A stretch of DNA of 64,000 nucleotides from Umezawaea tangerina (lineage in GTDB: Bacteria > Actinomycetota > Actinomycetes > Mycobacteriales > Pseudonocardiaceae). Position 1 is the stretch's first letter. Each line of letters starts with the position of its first letter. Both the position numbers and the translations under genes were made by a program. The notes beneath the pieces are model-generated. The model made no database searches, was not told where the DNA came from, and saw only the letters and a list, made by a program, of their open reading frames with translations. Location: contig NZ_PVTF01000005.1 of NCBI RefSeq assembly GCF_003002815.1, forward strand, positions 496,001-560,000, given 5' to 3'. Below, piece after piece: positions 10,094 through 18,566 of this stretch.

Positions 10094-11607
10094 CCGGCCT
10101 CGATGTTCCACTGATCCGGGCGCTGGTCGACGCCATCGCCCGGCACCGGGACGCGGTGGCGGTCGTCGACAACGGCATCGCCCACACCTACGCCCAGCTC
10201 GACGAGGTGTCGGCGGAGATCGCCGGTGGCCTCGCCGCACGCGGAATCGGCCCCGGTGACGTCGTCGACGTGCACTCGACCCGCTCGTGGTCCCGTTGCG
10301 CGGCGGTGCTGGGCGTGTGGCGCGTCGGAGCCGGCGTGCTGTCCATCGACCCGACCATGCCGTCGACCTGGACCGGCAAACTGGTGACCAGCGCCGGCTG
10401 CTCCATGGTCCTGCGCGCCGACGAGTGCGCACCGGTGGACGCGGGCATCCCGGAACACACCTTCCGGTCGATCCGGGGAGCGAGACGGGACGAGGTCGCG
10501 GACGGCCCGATCTGCTACGTCATCCCCACCTCCGGATCCACCGGCGAACCCAAGGCCGTCGTGGTGCCGCCGGTCGTCCTGGCGGAGCTGGGCGCCTGGC
10601 ACGTCCGGAGGTGGAGCCACGACCGGGCCCCGAACACGCTGCACATGTCGTCCATCGGGTTCGACATGGTGTACGAGGACACGGTGGCGACCTGGCTGGC
10701 GGGCGCGACCCTGATCGTGGTGGACGACCAGGACAGGCTGGACCCGTTCACGTTGATCGACATCATCCGCGAGCACGACGCCGCCCGGCTCTTCCAGCCG
10801 GTGGTCGGACTGCACGGACTGGCCGCCGCCGCGTGCGTCGCGGGCGTGGAAACCCCGACCCTGCGCGAGATCTCGGTCGCGGGTGAACAGCTGGTGATCA
10901 ACGAGGAGGTGCGGAAGTTCTGCGCCGACGGGGACCTCACGCTGGTGAACCAGTACGGCCCGAGCGAGACGCACGTGGTCACCCAGTACCGGCTGGCGGG
11001 CGACGTCACCGGCTGGCCCGACCGGCCGCCCATCGGCACCGCGGTCGTCGACGCGGAGCTGCTGTGCCATGTGGACGGTCGACTTCGGCCGTTCACGGCG
11101 GGCGAGACCTGGGAGCTGGTCATCGCCGGGAACTGCGTCGGGGTCGGGTACGCCGGTGACGACGCGCTCACCGCGCAGAAGTTCAGGGAGGTCGAGCACC
11201 AGGACGGCGGCACGCGCCGCTGCTACTTCAGCGGAGACCTGGTCACGTTCGACGGCACCGACTTCCACTTCATCGCGCGGATCGACAACCAGCTCAAGGT
11301 GAACGGCTACCGGGTCGAGCCGGGTGAGGTGGAGTCCGTGATCGCCCAGGTCCCCGGTGTCCGTCGGGCCGCGGTCGTCGGGGTCAAGGTCGGCGCGTCC
11401 ACGCAGCTGGCGGCGTACTACACCCGCGCGACCGGTGCGGAGGTCGAGCGGGACGACCTGACCCGTGCGTGCACCTCCGGTCTGCCCCGGTTCATGGTCC
11501 CCCGGCACTTCATCGAACTGCAGGAGCTCCCGATGACGCGGAACGGGAAGATCGACCGGGGGAAGCTCCGGGAGGTGTTCCAGGAGCACTCGGTGCCCCT
11601 GGGCTGA
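10090..11607 (+). CDS. Stand-alone NRPS adenylation protein 2
   Basis: A 505-residue second free adenylation domain. It has HTYAQLDEVSAEIAGGLAAR, VIPTSGSTGEPKAVVVP (A3), SSIGFDMVYEDTVATWLAGA (A4 region), LREISVAGEQL, NQYGPSETH (A5), YFSGDLVTFDG, RIDNQLKVNGYRVEPGEVE (A8) and MTRNGKIDRGKL with the catalytic Lys. The A4 region differs strongly from that of the adenylation protein at 7253, so the two probably activate different amino acids. It is compact: no fused carrier. It is followed after a structured 220-bp spacer by carrier, P450 and thioesterase genes, the arrangement used for P450 hydroxylation of a carrier-bound amino acid. Confidence 0.92.
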   Translation: MTGLDVPLIRALVDAIARHRDAVAVVDNGIAHTYAQLDEVSAEIAGGLAARGIGPGDVVDVHSTRSWSRCAAVLGVWRVGAGVLSIDPTMPSTWTGKLVTSAGCSMVLRADECAPVDAGIPEHTFRSIRGARRDEVADGPICYVIPTSGSTGEPKAVVVPPVVLAELGAWHVRRWSHDRAPNTLHMSSIGFDMVYEDTVATWLAGATLIVVDDQDRLDPFTLIDIIREHDAARLFQPVVGLHGLAAAACVAGVETPTLREISVAGEQLVINEEVRKFCADGDLTLVNQYGPSETHVVTQYRLAGDVTGWPDRPPIGTAVVDAELLCHVDGRLRPFTAGETWELVIAGNCVGVGYAGDDALTAQKFREVEHQDGGTRRCYFSGDLVTFDGTDFHFIARIDNQLKVNGYRVEPGEVESVIAQVPGVRRAAVVGVKVGASTQLAAYYTRATGAEVERDDLTRACTSGLPRFMVPRHFIELQELPMTRNGKIDRGKLREVFQEHSVPLG

Positions 11608-11677
11608 CGCGCACTTGTCCGCGGGCCGTCGTGATCAGGCCGAAGTCGTCTCCCCGCACCACAGGCGCCTTCGGCCC

Positions 11678-11741
11678 CACACGCCGGCGGTACCCGCGGC
11701 GGCAACGCTCCGGACAGCCATCTGCCGCGGGCCGGCGTGTG
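11678..11741 (+). other. Large intercistronic stem-loop
   Basis: In the 220-bp spacer between the second adenylation gene and its carrier gene, CACACGCCGGC (11678-11688) is the exact reverse complement of GCCGGCGTGTG (11731-11741). Inside it CCCGCGGC (11693-11700) pairs with GCCGCGGG (11724-11731). The result would be a G+C-rich hairpin over about 64 nt. There is no U-tract, so it may be an attenuator, an mRNA-stability element or merely structure. Confidence 0.55.
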
Positions 11742-11827
11742 CCGGCCCGCCACCTCCGCCGACGGCCGAGCACATCGCGCAGGACCGAGCGGGACCTCCC
11801 GTTCGGCGAAGAAGGGAAACACCGACC

Positions 11828-12142
11828 ATGGAATCAGCACCGCAGGTGATCCACCCCCAAGGTGGACAGGACAAGACCGCACAACACCACGACGCGCCCT
11901 CGGGCAGCACGGCGCCGCTGGTGGACCAGATCCTCGCGCTGTGGGGCGAACTCCTCAACCGCCCCGGGATCGGGGCGGACGACGAGTTCTTCGCCCTCGG
12001 CGGCAACTCGCTGACCGGCATCAAGATCATCGAACGGGTCGCGCTCGACCACGGCGTGCAGCTCTCCGTCCGCGACTTCTACCTGGCGCAGACCCCGGCC
12101 CGCGTCGCCGGGCTGATCGAGCAGGGCAGGTCCGGCACATGA
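11828..12142 (+). CDS. Discrete peptidyl carrier protein 2
   Basis: A 104-residue carrier protein. The first 30 residues are a polar, Gln/His-rich leader; the carrier fold follows, with DDEFFALGGNSLTGIKIIE giving the phosphopantetheine Ser. GAAGGGA at 11811-11817 precedes ATG 11828 by ten bases. The stop overlaps the P450 start by 4 bp, so carrier and P450 are translationally coupled. By analogy with P450s that act on aminoacyl carriers, this protein probably presents the amino acid to that P450. Confidence 0.92.
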   Translation: MESAPQVIHPQGGQDKTAQHHDAPSGSTAPLVDQILALWGELLNRPGIGADDEFFALGGNSLTGIKIIERVALDHGVQLSVRDFYLAQTPARVAGLIEQGRSGT

Positions 12143-13389
12143 GACTGACGCCGGGCCCCGCCCGCGACATCGACCTCGACACCGTCGACCTGTTCGACCT
12201 CGACCTCTACAGCACGGGCGACCCGCACTCCGTCTGGGACGTCATGCGCGCCAAGGCGCCCCTGCACCACCAGGTGCTGCCCGACGGACGCGAGTTCTGG
12301 TCGGTCACCCGCCACGAGGACGTGTGCCGCGTCCTGGGCGACCACCGCGACTTCACCTCCGAACGCGGTACCGTGCCCACCCACCTCGGCCAGGACGACG
12401 TCGCCGCCGGTGTGCTGCTCACCTCCACCGACCCGCCCCGGCACACCGAGGTCCGCAGGCCGCTGGGCGCCAAGCTCACCGCCCGCGCGGTCAAGTCATG
12501 GGAGGACTCCATCCGCCGGTCGGTGACCCGCTTCCTGGAGCCCGCCCTGGACGGCGGGGTGTTCGACCTGGCCGAGCGGGCGCTGCTGCTCCCGGCCATC
12601 GTCACCGGCCCGCTGCTGGGCATCCCCGAGAAGGACTGGGCGGAGCTCGTCCAGCTCACCGCCATGGTCACAGCCCCCTCCGACCCGCACTTCCAGCTCG
12701 GCAGCGAAGCCGCCACCCTGGCGATCTCCCACCACGAACTCGTCGGATACGTCACCGAGTGGGTCAAGGAACGCCGCGGCTCCGGAACCGAGGACGACAG
12801 CCTGCTCCACCACCTGATGAGCGTGCGCCCCGGCGGGGAACCGCTGAGCGACCAGGAGATCGCCCTCGACGGCTACAGCATCCTGCTGGGCGCCAACGTG
12901 ACGACCCCGCACACCGTCTCCGGCACCGTGCAGGCCCTCGTCGAGCGGCCCGAGCAGTTCGGCAAAGCCCAGGCCGACCCCACCCTGATCCCCGACCTGG
13001 TCGAGGAAGGGCTGCGCTGGACCTCGGCCGCGTGCAACTTCATGCGCTACGCCGTGACCGACGTCCCTGTCGCGGACGGCGTCATCCCGGCAGGCGCGGC
13101 GGTCGTCGCGTGGATCGGCTCGGCCAACCGGGACGCCACCCAGTTCGCCGCCCCGCACACCTTCGACCTCACCCGTGCCAACGCCAAGCGGCACGTCGCC
13201 TTCGGGTTCGGCCCCCACTTCTGCATCGGCGCCCCGCTGGCCCGCCTGACCCTGCGCGTCTTCTTCGAGGAGCTCCTCCACCACTTCGACTCCCTTGACC
13301 TGGCCGGTGAACCGGAGCACCTGCGCTCCTACTTCATCGCCGGCATGACCCACCTGCCCATCACCGCCCAGAAACGGCTCACCCCATGA
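12139..13389 (+). CDS. Cytochrome P450, probable carrier-bound amino acid hydroxylase
   Basis: A 416-residue soluble bacterial P450. It shows the ExxR motif in EEGLRW, the heme loop FGFGPHFCIGAPLAR with the axial Cys, and an I-helix segment LLGANVTTPHTVSG in which the usual AG(G/A)xxT is GANVTT. DPPRHTEVRRPL is the common C-helix motif. P450s in discrete A/PCP cassettes (NikQ and skyllamycin types) beta-hydroxylate the carrier-tethered amino acid; the ATGA overlaps with the upstream carrier and the downstream thioesterase support that role here. The exact substrate is unknown. Confidence 0.92.
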   Translation: MRLTPGPARDIDLDTVDLFDLDLYSTGDPHSVWDVMRAKAPLHHQVLPDGREFWSVTRHEDVCRVLGDHRDFTSERGTVPTHLGQDDVAAGVLLTSTDPPRHTEVRRPLGAKLTARAVKSWEDSIRRSVTRFLEPALDGGVFDLAERALLLPAIVTGPLLGIPEKDWAELVQLTAMVTAPSDPHFQLGSEAATLAISHHELVGYVTEWVKERRGSGTEDDSLLHHLMSVRPGGEPLSDQEIALDGYSILLGANVTTPHTVSGTVQALVERPEQFGKAQADPTLIPDLVEEGLRWTSAACNFMRYAVTDVPVADGVIPAGAAVVAWIGSANRDATQFAAPHTFDLTRANAKRHVAFGFGPHFCIGAPLARLTLRVFFEELLHHFDSLDLAGEPEHLRSYFIAGMTHLPITAQKRLTP

Positions 13390-14147
13390 CGTCCGGCCAC
13401 GCCCTCGCCTCGCCGTGGTTCGTCCGGCCTCCCGCCACCAGTGCACCCGCACGCCTGTTCTGCTTCCCCTTCTCCGGCTCGGGCGCCTCCGCGTTCAGCG
13501 CCTGGCCCGCCACCGCGGGCGACGCCGAGATCTGCCCGGTGCAGTTCCCCGGCCGCGAGAACCGCCTCGCCCACCCGCACTACGCCAGCTACGAGAACCT
13601 CGCCGACCAACTCGTCCAAGCTCTCACCCCGCTGCTCGACACACCGTTCGCGTTCTTCGGGCACTGCGCGGGCGCCCTGCCCGCCTACGAGAGCGCGCTG
13701 AACCTGGCCGCCGCCGGCCTGCCCACTCCCCAACGGCTGTTCGTGTCCGGCCAACCCGCTCCGCACGAGGCCGCCCACGACCGGATGCTCACCCTGGGCG
13801 AGGACGACCTGCGCGCCGAGCTCGTCGCGTTCCTGCGCGGCCGGGGCCTCGAACCCCGCCCCGACATGATCGACATGGGCATGGTCGTGCTGCTGCGCGA
13901 CCGCGCCGCCGCCGTTGCCTACCGGCGCACCGAACCCGCCCGACTCGACTGCCCCATCACCGTCCTGCACTGGAGCCAGGACACCGACGTGAGCCTGGCC
14001 GACCTCCAAGGCTGGCTTCGCTACGCCGACTCGGTCGAGTTCCACGTCGTCGAAGGCGGCCACTACGACTTCATGGACGCACCCGCCCCCCTTCTCCAGA
14101 CGCTCGCCACCCGTCGCGGACACCCGGCTTCAGGTCGGTGGTGGTGA
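13386..14147 (+). CDS. Type II thioesterase with Cys nucleophile
   Basis: A 253-residue alpha/beta-hydrolase of the editing thioesterase family (GrsT/RifR-like): LFCFPFSGSGASAFSAW oxyanion region, VQFPGRENR, then FFGHCAGALPAYE at the nucleophile elbow, WSQDTDVS with the acidic residue, and GGHYDFMD with the catalytic His. The elbow reads GHCAG, so Cys replaces the usual Ser of GHSMG. Such enzymes clear misprimed carriers; in discrete A/PCP cassettes they may also release or shuttle the finished hydroxyamino acid. It starts in a 4-bp overlap with the P450 and ends the operon. Confidence 0.9.
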   Translation: MTSGHALASPWFVRPPATSAPARLFCFPFSGSGASAFSAWPATAGDAEICPVQFPGRENRLAHPHYASYENLADQLVQALTPLLDTPFAFFGHCAGALPAYESALNLAAAGLPTPQRLFVSGQPAPHEAAHDRMLTLGEDDLRAELVAFLRGRGLEPRPDMIDMGMVVLLRDRAAAVAYRRTEPARLDCPITVLHWSQDTDVSLADLQGWLRYADSVEFHVVEGGHYDFMDAPAPLLQTLATRRGHPASGRWW

Positions 14148-14192
14148 AAATCGGTGGTGCCGGACGCGCAAGGGCCACGGCTGGGCCCCGTC

Positions 14193-15692
14193 TCAACCGA
14201 CACGGGCCACCCTCCTCGGAGCCCGGTCCTGCATGTACAGCAGCCGCACGAGTTGCAGCACCGTGAACCGCTCCGGCCAACGGGCGTCCGCGGGCCGCAC
14301 CAGGCCGTGGACCAGCAGCGCGTGCAGGGCGGCGGCCGGATCCGGCACCAGGTGGTCGAGGTCCCCGACCGTCCAGTAAGGACGGTCCGCGACCTCGGCC
14401 AGCACACGGCGATGGCCCTCGGACACGATGTCGACGCTGCGCGCCAGGGACCGCAGCATGTTCTGGCAGTCGCAGCCCACCGGGGAGGAGAGGAGGAAGG
14501 AGTCCCGACCGGCTTGGGCCAGCAGGACCTCGGGCGGGTACAGCAGGCACCAGCCTGCCGCGTACTCGAGTGCCCTTGGCACACCGTCGAGCCAGCGGCA
14601 CAACCGCACCACCGCGTGCGCGTTGTCCTCCCGAAGCCGGAACCCCGGCCGTGACCGACGCATGTGGGACAGGAACAACGCCACGGACGCGACCTCGCTC
14701 AACCGCGCGCAGTCGGCGTGGTCGTAGTCCCGCGCCTCCTCCGGCACGGCCAGCGCCGTGAGCGGCAGCACGCGCTCACCCGGCAGATGTCGCGGCGCCA
14801 GACCGGTCACCACGACGCGCAGCCCCGGACAACGCCGAAGCAGCTCGCCCACGTCCACCCTGCCGGCACCCGAGGCGTCGCCGCCGTCGAGCACCAGCAG
14901 TTCACGCCTTTCACCGATCGCCCCGACGAGGTCGCCGGTCAGATCAGCAGCACCCAGCGACGACCCGCCGGAACCGGCCGGAGGAACCACACCGCAGCAA
15001 AGGGAATCCTCGGCCGACGCGCACCACCCGACCCGCCACCCCGTCGCACGCAGCACTCGGGCCGCCTCGAGCACCAGATGCGTTTTCCCGATGCCGCCGA
15101 TGCCGACCACGCTCACCAGGCGATGGCCGTACACGGTCACCTGATCGAGCAGGACCTGCAACTCCGCTTCCCGCCCCACCAGCTTGCCCGGCGAAGCCGG
15201 CGGCTCGGGCATACCAGGCGAAGCCGGCGACTCGGGCGGGCCAAGCGACGCCGGCAGCTCGGACACGGCGAGCGAAGCGGACGGCTCGGACAGCGCAGTC
15301 CGCAGGTCAGCCGAGCTCTCACTGGCAGCGTGCAGTTGCAGGCGCTCCGGGCCACCCAGCCGAAACGCGTCCGCAAGCAGCCGCACGCTCTCCCGACGCG
15401 GCCGCCGAACCCGTCCGCTCTCCAGGTCCCGGACCGCTCGGACGCTCAACGTCGCGAAGTCCGCCAGCTGTTGCTGGGTCAACCCGGACCGGCCCCGATG
15501 TCTCTTCAGCAGTTCGGCGAACGAAGCTGTGTCACCGGACCTCTCCGACGATGTCGACACCGACCGCTGCCGCGGGCCTCCCATCGCGTGTTCGCGCAAC
15601 GGAGGTCCGGTTGCCGCGTGTCCTCCGACAGCATGCGGACTGACGCTCATGCGCCCGTCGATCTCACCACAGAGCTTTTGCGCGCCGCGCAT
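14193..15692 (-). CDS. XRE-HTH/STAND-type transcriptional regulator
   Basis: A protein of about 499 residues convergent with the biosynthetic operon. The N-terminal third holds a helix-turn-helix of the XRE type (GLTQQQLADFATLSVRAVRD). A Ser/Pro/Glu-rich linker with short repeats (SELPASLGPPESPASPG) follows, then an NB-ARC-like ATPase with the P-loop GIGGIGKTHL and the Walker-B-like LLVLDGGD. Regulators of this build control secondary-metabolite clusters. The start was chosen at ATG 15692 because GAGAGG lies seven bases upstream; a GTG at 15713 is also in frame. The Walker B normally ends DD; here it is DG, so ATP hydrolysis may be altered. Confidence 0.82.
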   Translation of the reverse strand: MRGAQKLCGEIDGRMSVSPHAVGGHAATGPPLREHAMGGPRQRSVSTSSERSGDTASFAELLKRHRGRSGLTQQQLADFATLSVRAVRDLESGRVRRPRRESVRLLADAFRLGGPERLQLHAASESSADLRTALSEPSASLAVSELPASLGPPESPASPGMPEPPASPGKLVGREAELQVLLDQVTVYGHRLVSVVGIGGIGKTHLVLEAARVLRATGWRVGWCASAEDSLCCGVVPPAGSGGSSLGAADLTGDLVGAIGERRELLVLDGGDASGAGRVDVGELLRRCPGLRVVVTGLAPRHLPGERVLPLTALAVPEEARDYDHADCARLSEVASVALFLSHMRRSRPGFRLREDNAHAVVRLCRWLDGVPRALEYAAGWCLLYPPEVLLAQAGRDSFLLSSPVGCDCQNMLRSLARSVDIVSEGHRRVLAEVADRPYWTVGDLDHLVPDPAAALHALLVHGLVRPADARWPERFTVLQLVRLLYMQDRAPRRVARVG

Positions 15693-15706
15693 CCGACCGC
15701 CTCTCC

Positions 15707-16255
15707 CGGTCACTGATTCTCGGACAGATTCTTGGTAGCCTTACTACTTCTCCCATGACCCAGAGCGGGGAATACTGAAAAACTCCGACCCCGCTTCCCG
15801 ACCGGTGCCATTCCACTGTAGACATCCGCCGAACGGACTGGCAATCATCGGGATCTACGAACGGTAACCGGCAAATATTCGACCGGGTCCACCGGTCGCG
15901 CCCGTCTCAACAAGCCGGACCCGGATGACGCGGCCGGGCGCACCGGCCGGCGGCGGACGTCAGGTGCGCACCGCGACGCCTGGCGAGTTCTCGCCCCGCA
16001 GCGCGTGCACCACCACGCTGGATGTCGTTCACGGCCACAGGTTTACGACGTAATGTTGACTTGCCACTGTAAAGTCAAGTATCCATGGAACAGCATTCGA
16101 CCACGATCACCGGAGCGCTCCCGACGGTCACCCGACCGACGCGGGCAGCACCGCCGTAGTGCACCTACCGCAGCCGGCGACGTCACACCACCCGTGACGG
16201 TCGACCGAAGCCGGCTGCCGTTCGCACGAAGTCCGAAGAATGGAATGGGTGTTCG
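15707..16255. other. Intergenic region of about 550 bp without a gene
   Basis: It separates the divergent regulator (left) and SDR gene (right). The only clear structure is the inverted repeat listed at 16056-16078. No RNA gene or coding frame with protein-like composition was seen. Confidence 0.6.
16056..16078. promoter_or_regulatory. Inverted repeat TTGACTT-N9-AAGTCAA
   Basis: A perfect 7-bp inverted repeat with a 9-bp spacer lies about 180 bp upstream of the SDR gene at 16256. The left arm contains TTGACT, a good -35 hexamer on both strands. An operator overlapping a promoter is the simplest reading; no cognate regulator is identified. Confidence 0.45.
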
Positions 16256-17029
16256 ATGAGTGAGTTCGCGATGTCCGAGACGCGCGAGTCGTGGGCCGTG
16301 GTGACCGGCTCGACGAGCGGGATCGGACGCGAGACCGCGGTGGGTTTGGCCGAGGACGGTTTCGCGGTCGTGGTGTGCGGTCGCGACCACGACCGCGCCG
16401 AGGAGACCGTGAAGCGCATCGAAGCAGCCGGCGGCAAGGCCATCGCGGTACTCGCCGACCTCACCGACCCCGCCGCGGTGCGAGCCCTGGTAGCCGAGGT
16501 GCGCGAGCGGATCGGCGACGGCACGGTCGACGTCCTGGTCAACAACGCGGGCGGCGGCGAATTCGCACCGACCGAGGCCACGACCGAGGAGAGGTTCGAC
16601 ACCACCTTCACCCTCAACGTGAAAGCGCCCTACATCCTCACCGGCGCGTTCGCACCCGGCATGGCGGACCGAGGTCGGGGCGCCATCGTCAACGTGGGCA
16701 GCCTCAGCACCACCATGGCCGCTTCCGGCACCAGCGCCTTCCAGGCCGCGAAAGCCGCGCTGAGCATGCTGACCAAGTCCTGGACCGCCGAATACGGCCC
16801 ACGCGGCGTACGCGTCAACTCCGTCGACCCCGGCTACGTCCTCACCAGGGTCAACGAACACATCCGCGACATGTTCGACCGCTACCTCACCGACCTCCCC
16901 GCAGGCCGCGGCGCCCAACCGGAAGAGGTGGCCGAAGCCATCCGCTTCCTCATCTCCCCCAAAGCCTCCTACATCCAAGGCGCCACGCTCACCGTGGACG
17001 GCGGCAAGAACTCAGTCGTCACGATGTGA
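16256..17029 (+). CDS. SDR-family oxidoreductase with Phe at the catalytic Tyr position
   Basis: A 257-residue short-chain dehydrogenase: cofactor motif TGSTSGIGRET near the N-terminus, VLVNNAGGG, active-site Ser in VNVGSLSTT, and FQAAKAAL at the position of YxxxK. The catalytic Tyr is thus Phe while the Lys is kept. The C-terminus ASYIQGATLTVDGG is the usual FabG-like end. ATG 16256 and ATG 16271 are both possible starts. The gene stands alone, and no pathway can be deduced. Reduced or non-redox activity is possible given the substitution. Confidence 0.88.
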   Translation: MSEFAMSETRESWAVVTGSTSGIGRETAVGLAEDGFAVVVCGRDHDRAEETVKRIEAAGGKAIAVLADLTDPAAVRALVAEVRERIGDGTVDVLVNNAGGGEFAPTEATTEERFDTTFTLNVKAPYILTGAFAPGMADRGRGAIVNVGSLSTTMAASGTSAFQAAKAALSMLTKSWTAEYGPRGVRVNSVDPGYVLTRVNEHIRDMFDRYLTDLPAGRGAQPEEVAEAIRFLISPKASYIQGATLTVDGGKNSVVTM

Positions 17030-17102
17030 CCGACTGAACCGCTTCCTCCGAGGTGACCGCACCAGCAACACGATCACCACCCGGCGCAACCCTGTACACC
17101 GG

Positions 17103-17170
17103 GTTTGGTGGAGACATTCATGTGCCCCGGGTTTGCCGCCGTTCCAGACCGCCTGCCGGATCCCAGGAGT
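17103..17170 (+). mobile_element. IS3-type element remnant (left end plus orfB scrap)
   Basis: The segment beginning TTTGGTGGAGACATTC at 17106 closely resembles the sequence beginning at 57003, which precedes an IS3-family orfA. At 17146-17172, CGCCTGCCGGATCCCAGGAG matches the orfB-start segment at 57419. Everything between is deleted here, so this is an internal-deletion relic. Confidence 0.6.
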
Positions 17171-17229
17171 GGTTGTGACGGGGCCCGATAGTCGGACCAG
17201 GTGATGTGGCCCAACTATTGGGTCCCGTC

Positions 17230-17440
17230 AACGTCACGCCGGACCCAAACCCCAACTCCTGAGGCAGGGGCTCGCAGCCGATGCCGGTGTGCAGGACGAA
17301 CAGGACGCCTTGCAGGCACAGACGATCCGGTAATCGCTTCCGGCCGGGGTTACGGGTCCGACGCGGTGGCACCGGCATCAACGGTTCGACCAGATCCCAC
17401 AACTCGTCCTCGACCAGCCACGGCTTCGACACCTCCACCA
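17230..17440 (-). pseudogene. Truncated IS5-family transposase (N-terminal part)
   Basis: Minus-strand frame with SKPWLVEDELWDLVEPLMP, NPGRKRLPDRLCLQGVLFVL, HTGIG and LPQELGFGSGVT. This is the characteristic N-terminal domain (DUF4096 type) of IS5-family transposases. After GSGVT the similarity stops where CWRRL would be expected; the DDE catalytic part is absent. The frame stays open to 17118 only through unrelated IS3-derived sequence. Not functional. Confidence 0.75.
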
Positions 17441-17519
17441 CATCGGAGGGGTGACGTCCCTGCTCAGGGAGTTCGTCTGCCGATCGCCCCATTGTGTGAG
17501 GACGTCTTGAGCTGTGTCG

Positions 17520-18248
17520 TCAGGATTCGGTGGTCCGGGCTGGTCGTGTGGCGGTTTGGCCGGGGTTTCGCCTGAGGTGGTCGAGGATTTCGCAGTCGCA
17601 CGAGCCCAGCACCTTCACCGCGGATCGGGAGAGCAGGTCCCAGGACAGTCCTCGGGCTTCGATCCAGTCCCGTGTGGCGGGGAAGGTGATCCGATGCTCG
17701 CACGCCGCGCTCGCCAGGCATTCCCGCAGGTGCTCCACGAGGACGTGCCGGTCCTCCGCCAACAGGCCGAGCCGCCGGTCCGCGCGTCGGACCCGGTCCG
17801 CGTAGAACTCCTCCCGCCGGGCGCGGGCAGCCTGGTCGGTCAGCCCGGCGGCCTGAAGCCGCGCCTCGAAGACGTTCACCCGGAACCGTTCCAGGGACAG
17901 GATGGTGGTGAAGGTGCCGTCGGTGGGAAGGACGGCGATCTCGTGCCCCTCACGGTGGAAGCGCTCGAACACCTCGCCCAGCAGCACGTCGACGTCGACC
18001 GGCACCGCCGGTTCGGCGTCCTCGAAACCCATCGCCTCGGCGGCCATCACAGCCAGCCGGGGATGCGGCCACAACGGGACCAGGGCGTTGTCCTGGTCGT
18101 CGATCTCCAGCAAACCGGTCTCGAAGTCCCACGCCCACACAGTTCCGGTGGCGGCGACCGTGGAGAAGAAGTACTCCTCACGACCGGGCTGGCCTCCGGC
18201 CCACAGTTCCCGGGCCTCGTCCTCCGACAACGAGGAGATCGTGGTCAT
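17520..18248 (-). CDS. Hypothetical protein, possibly DUF2750-like
   Basis: A 242-residue soluble protein. The first 120 residues (EEYFFSTVAATGTVWAWDFE, LVPLWPHPRLAVMAAEAMG, VLLGEVFERFHREGHEIAVLP) resemble the DUF2750 pattern with the W-P-H core. The C-terminal half is Arg-rich and helical, unlike the short family members. No catalytic motif is visible. It is single-gene, with IS remnants just downstream. Function unknown. Confidence 0.72.
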   Translation of the reverse strand: MTTISSLSEDEARELWAGGQPGREEYFFSTVAATGTVWAWDFETGLLEIDDQDNALVPLWPHPRLAVMAAEAMGFEDAEPAVPVDVDVLLGEVFERFHREGHEIAVLPTDGTFTTILSLERFRVNVFEARLQAAGLTDQAARARREEFYADRVRRADRRLGLLAEDRHVLVEHLRECLASAACEHRITFPATRDWIEARGLSWDLLSRSAVKVLGSCDCEILDHLRRNPGQTATRPARTTES

Positions 18249-18388
18249 CGGGTCTGCTCCTCGTCGTACGCGGTGGTGGGCGAAGCCTAACCCTGTCAGA
18301 GCGATGCGAACCGCAACATCCGACTGTTCGATCCCTCATGGGCATTGGGGCGCTCGGCGGTATGAACGGACGTCACCAGTCAGTCCGA

Positions 18389-18468
18389 CAACGGTCTCGT
18401 CCTCGTACACCACGCTGGCCTCGGCCTGTCGCGCCACAATGGCGCAGAAAATGCACTCCTGCGCTGCC
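18389..18468 (-). pseudogene. HIT-family (histidine triad) gene remnant
   Basis: The minus-strand frame reads ECIFCAIVARQAEASVVYED and then ETVVG, the hallmark N-terminus of HIT nucleotide hydrolases (CxxC plus VYEDE). It diverges immediately afterwards, and the His-x-His-x-His region is missing. Only about 25 residues survive in the gap between two other genes. Confidence 0.65.
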
Positions 18469-18566
18469 GATGTCGCGTTCTGCGCTGTCCGCCCACCCCT
18501 GCCGCGCGATCGACGAGGTACCGAAATCGGTTGGCGCGCAGGAAACGGGGGCACTAGCTTGCGCGG

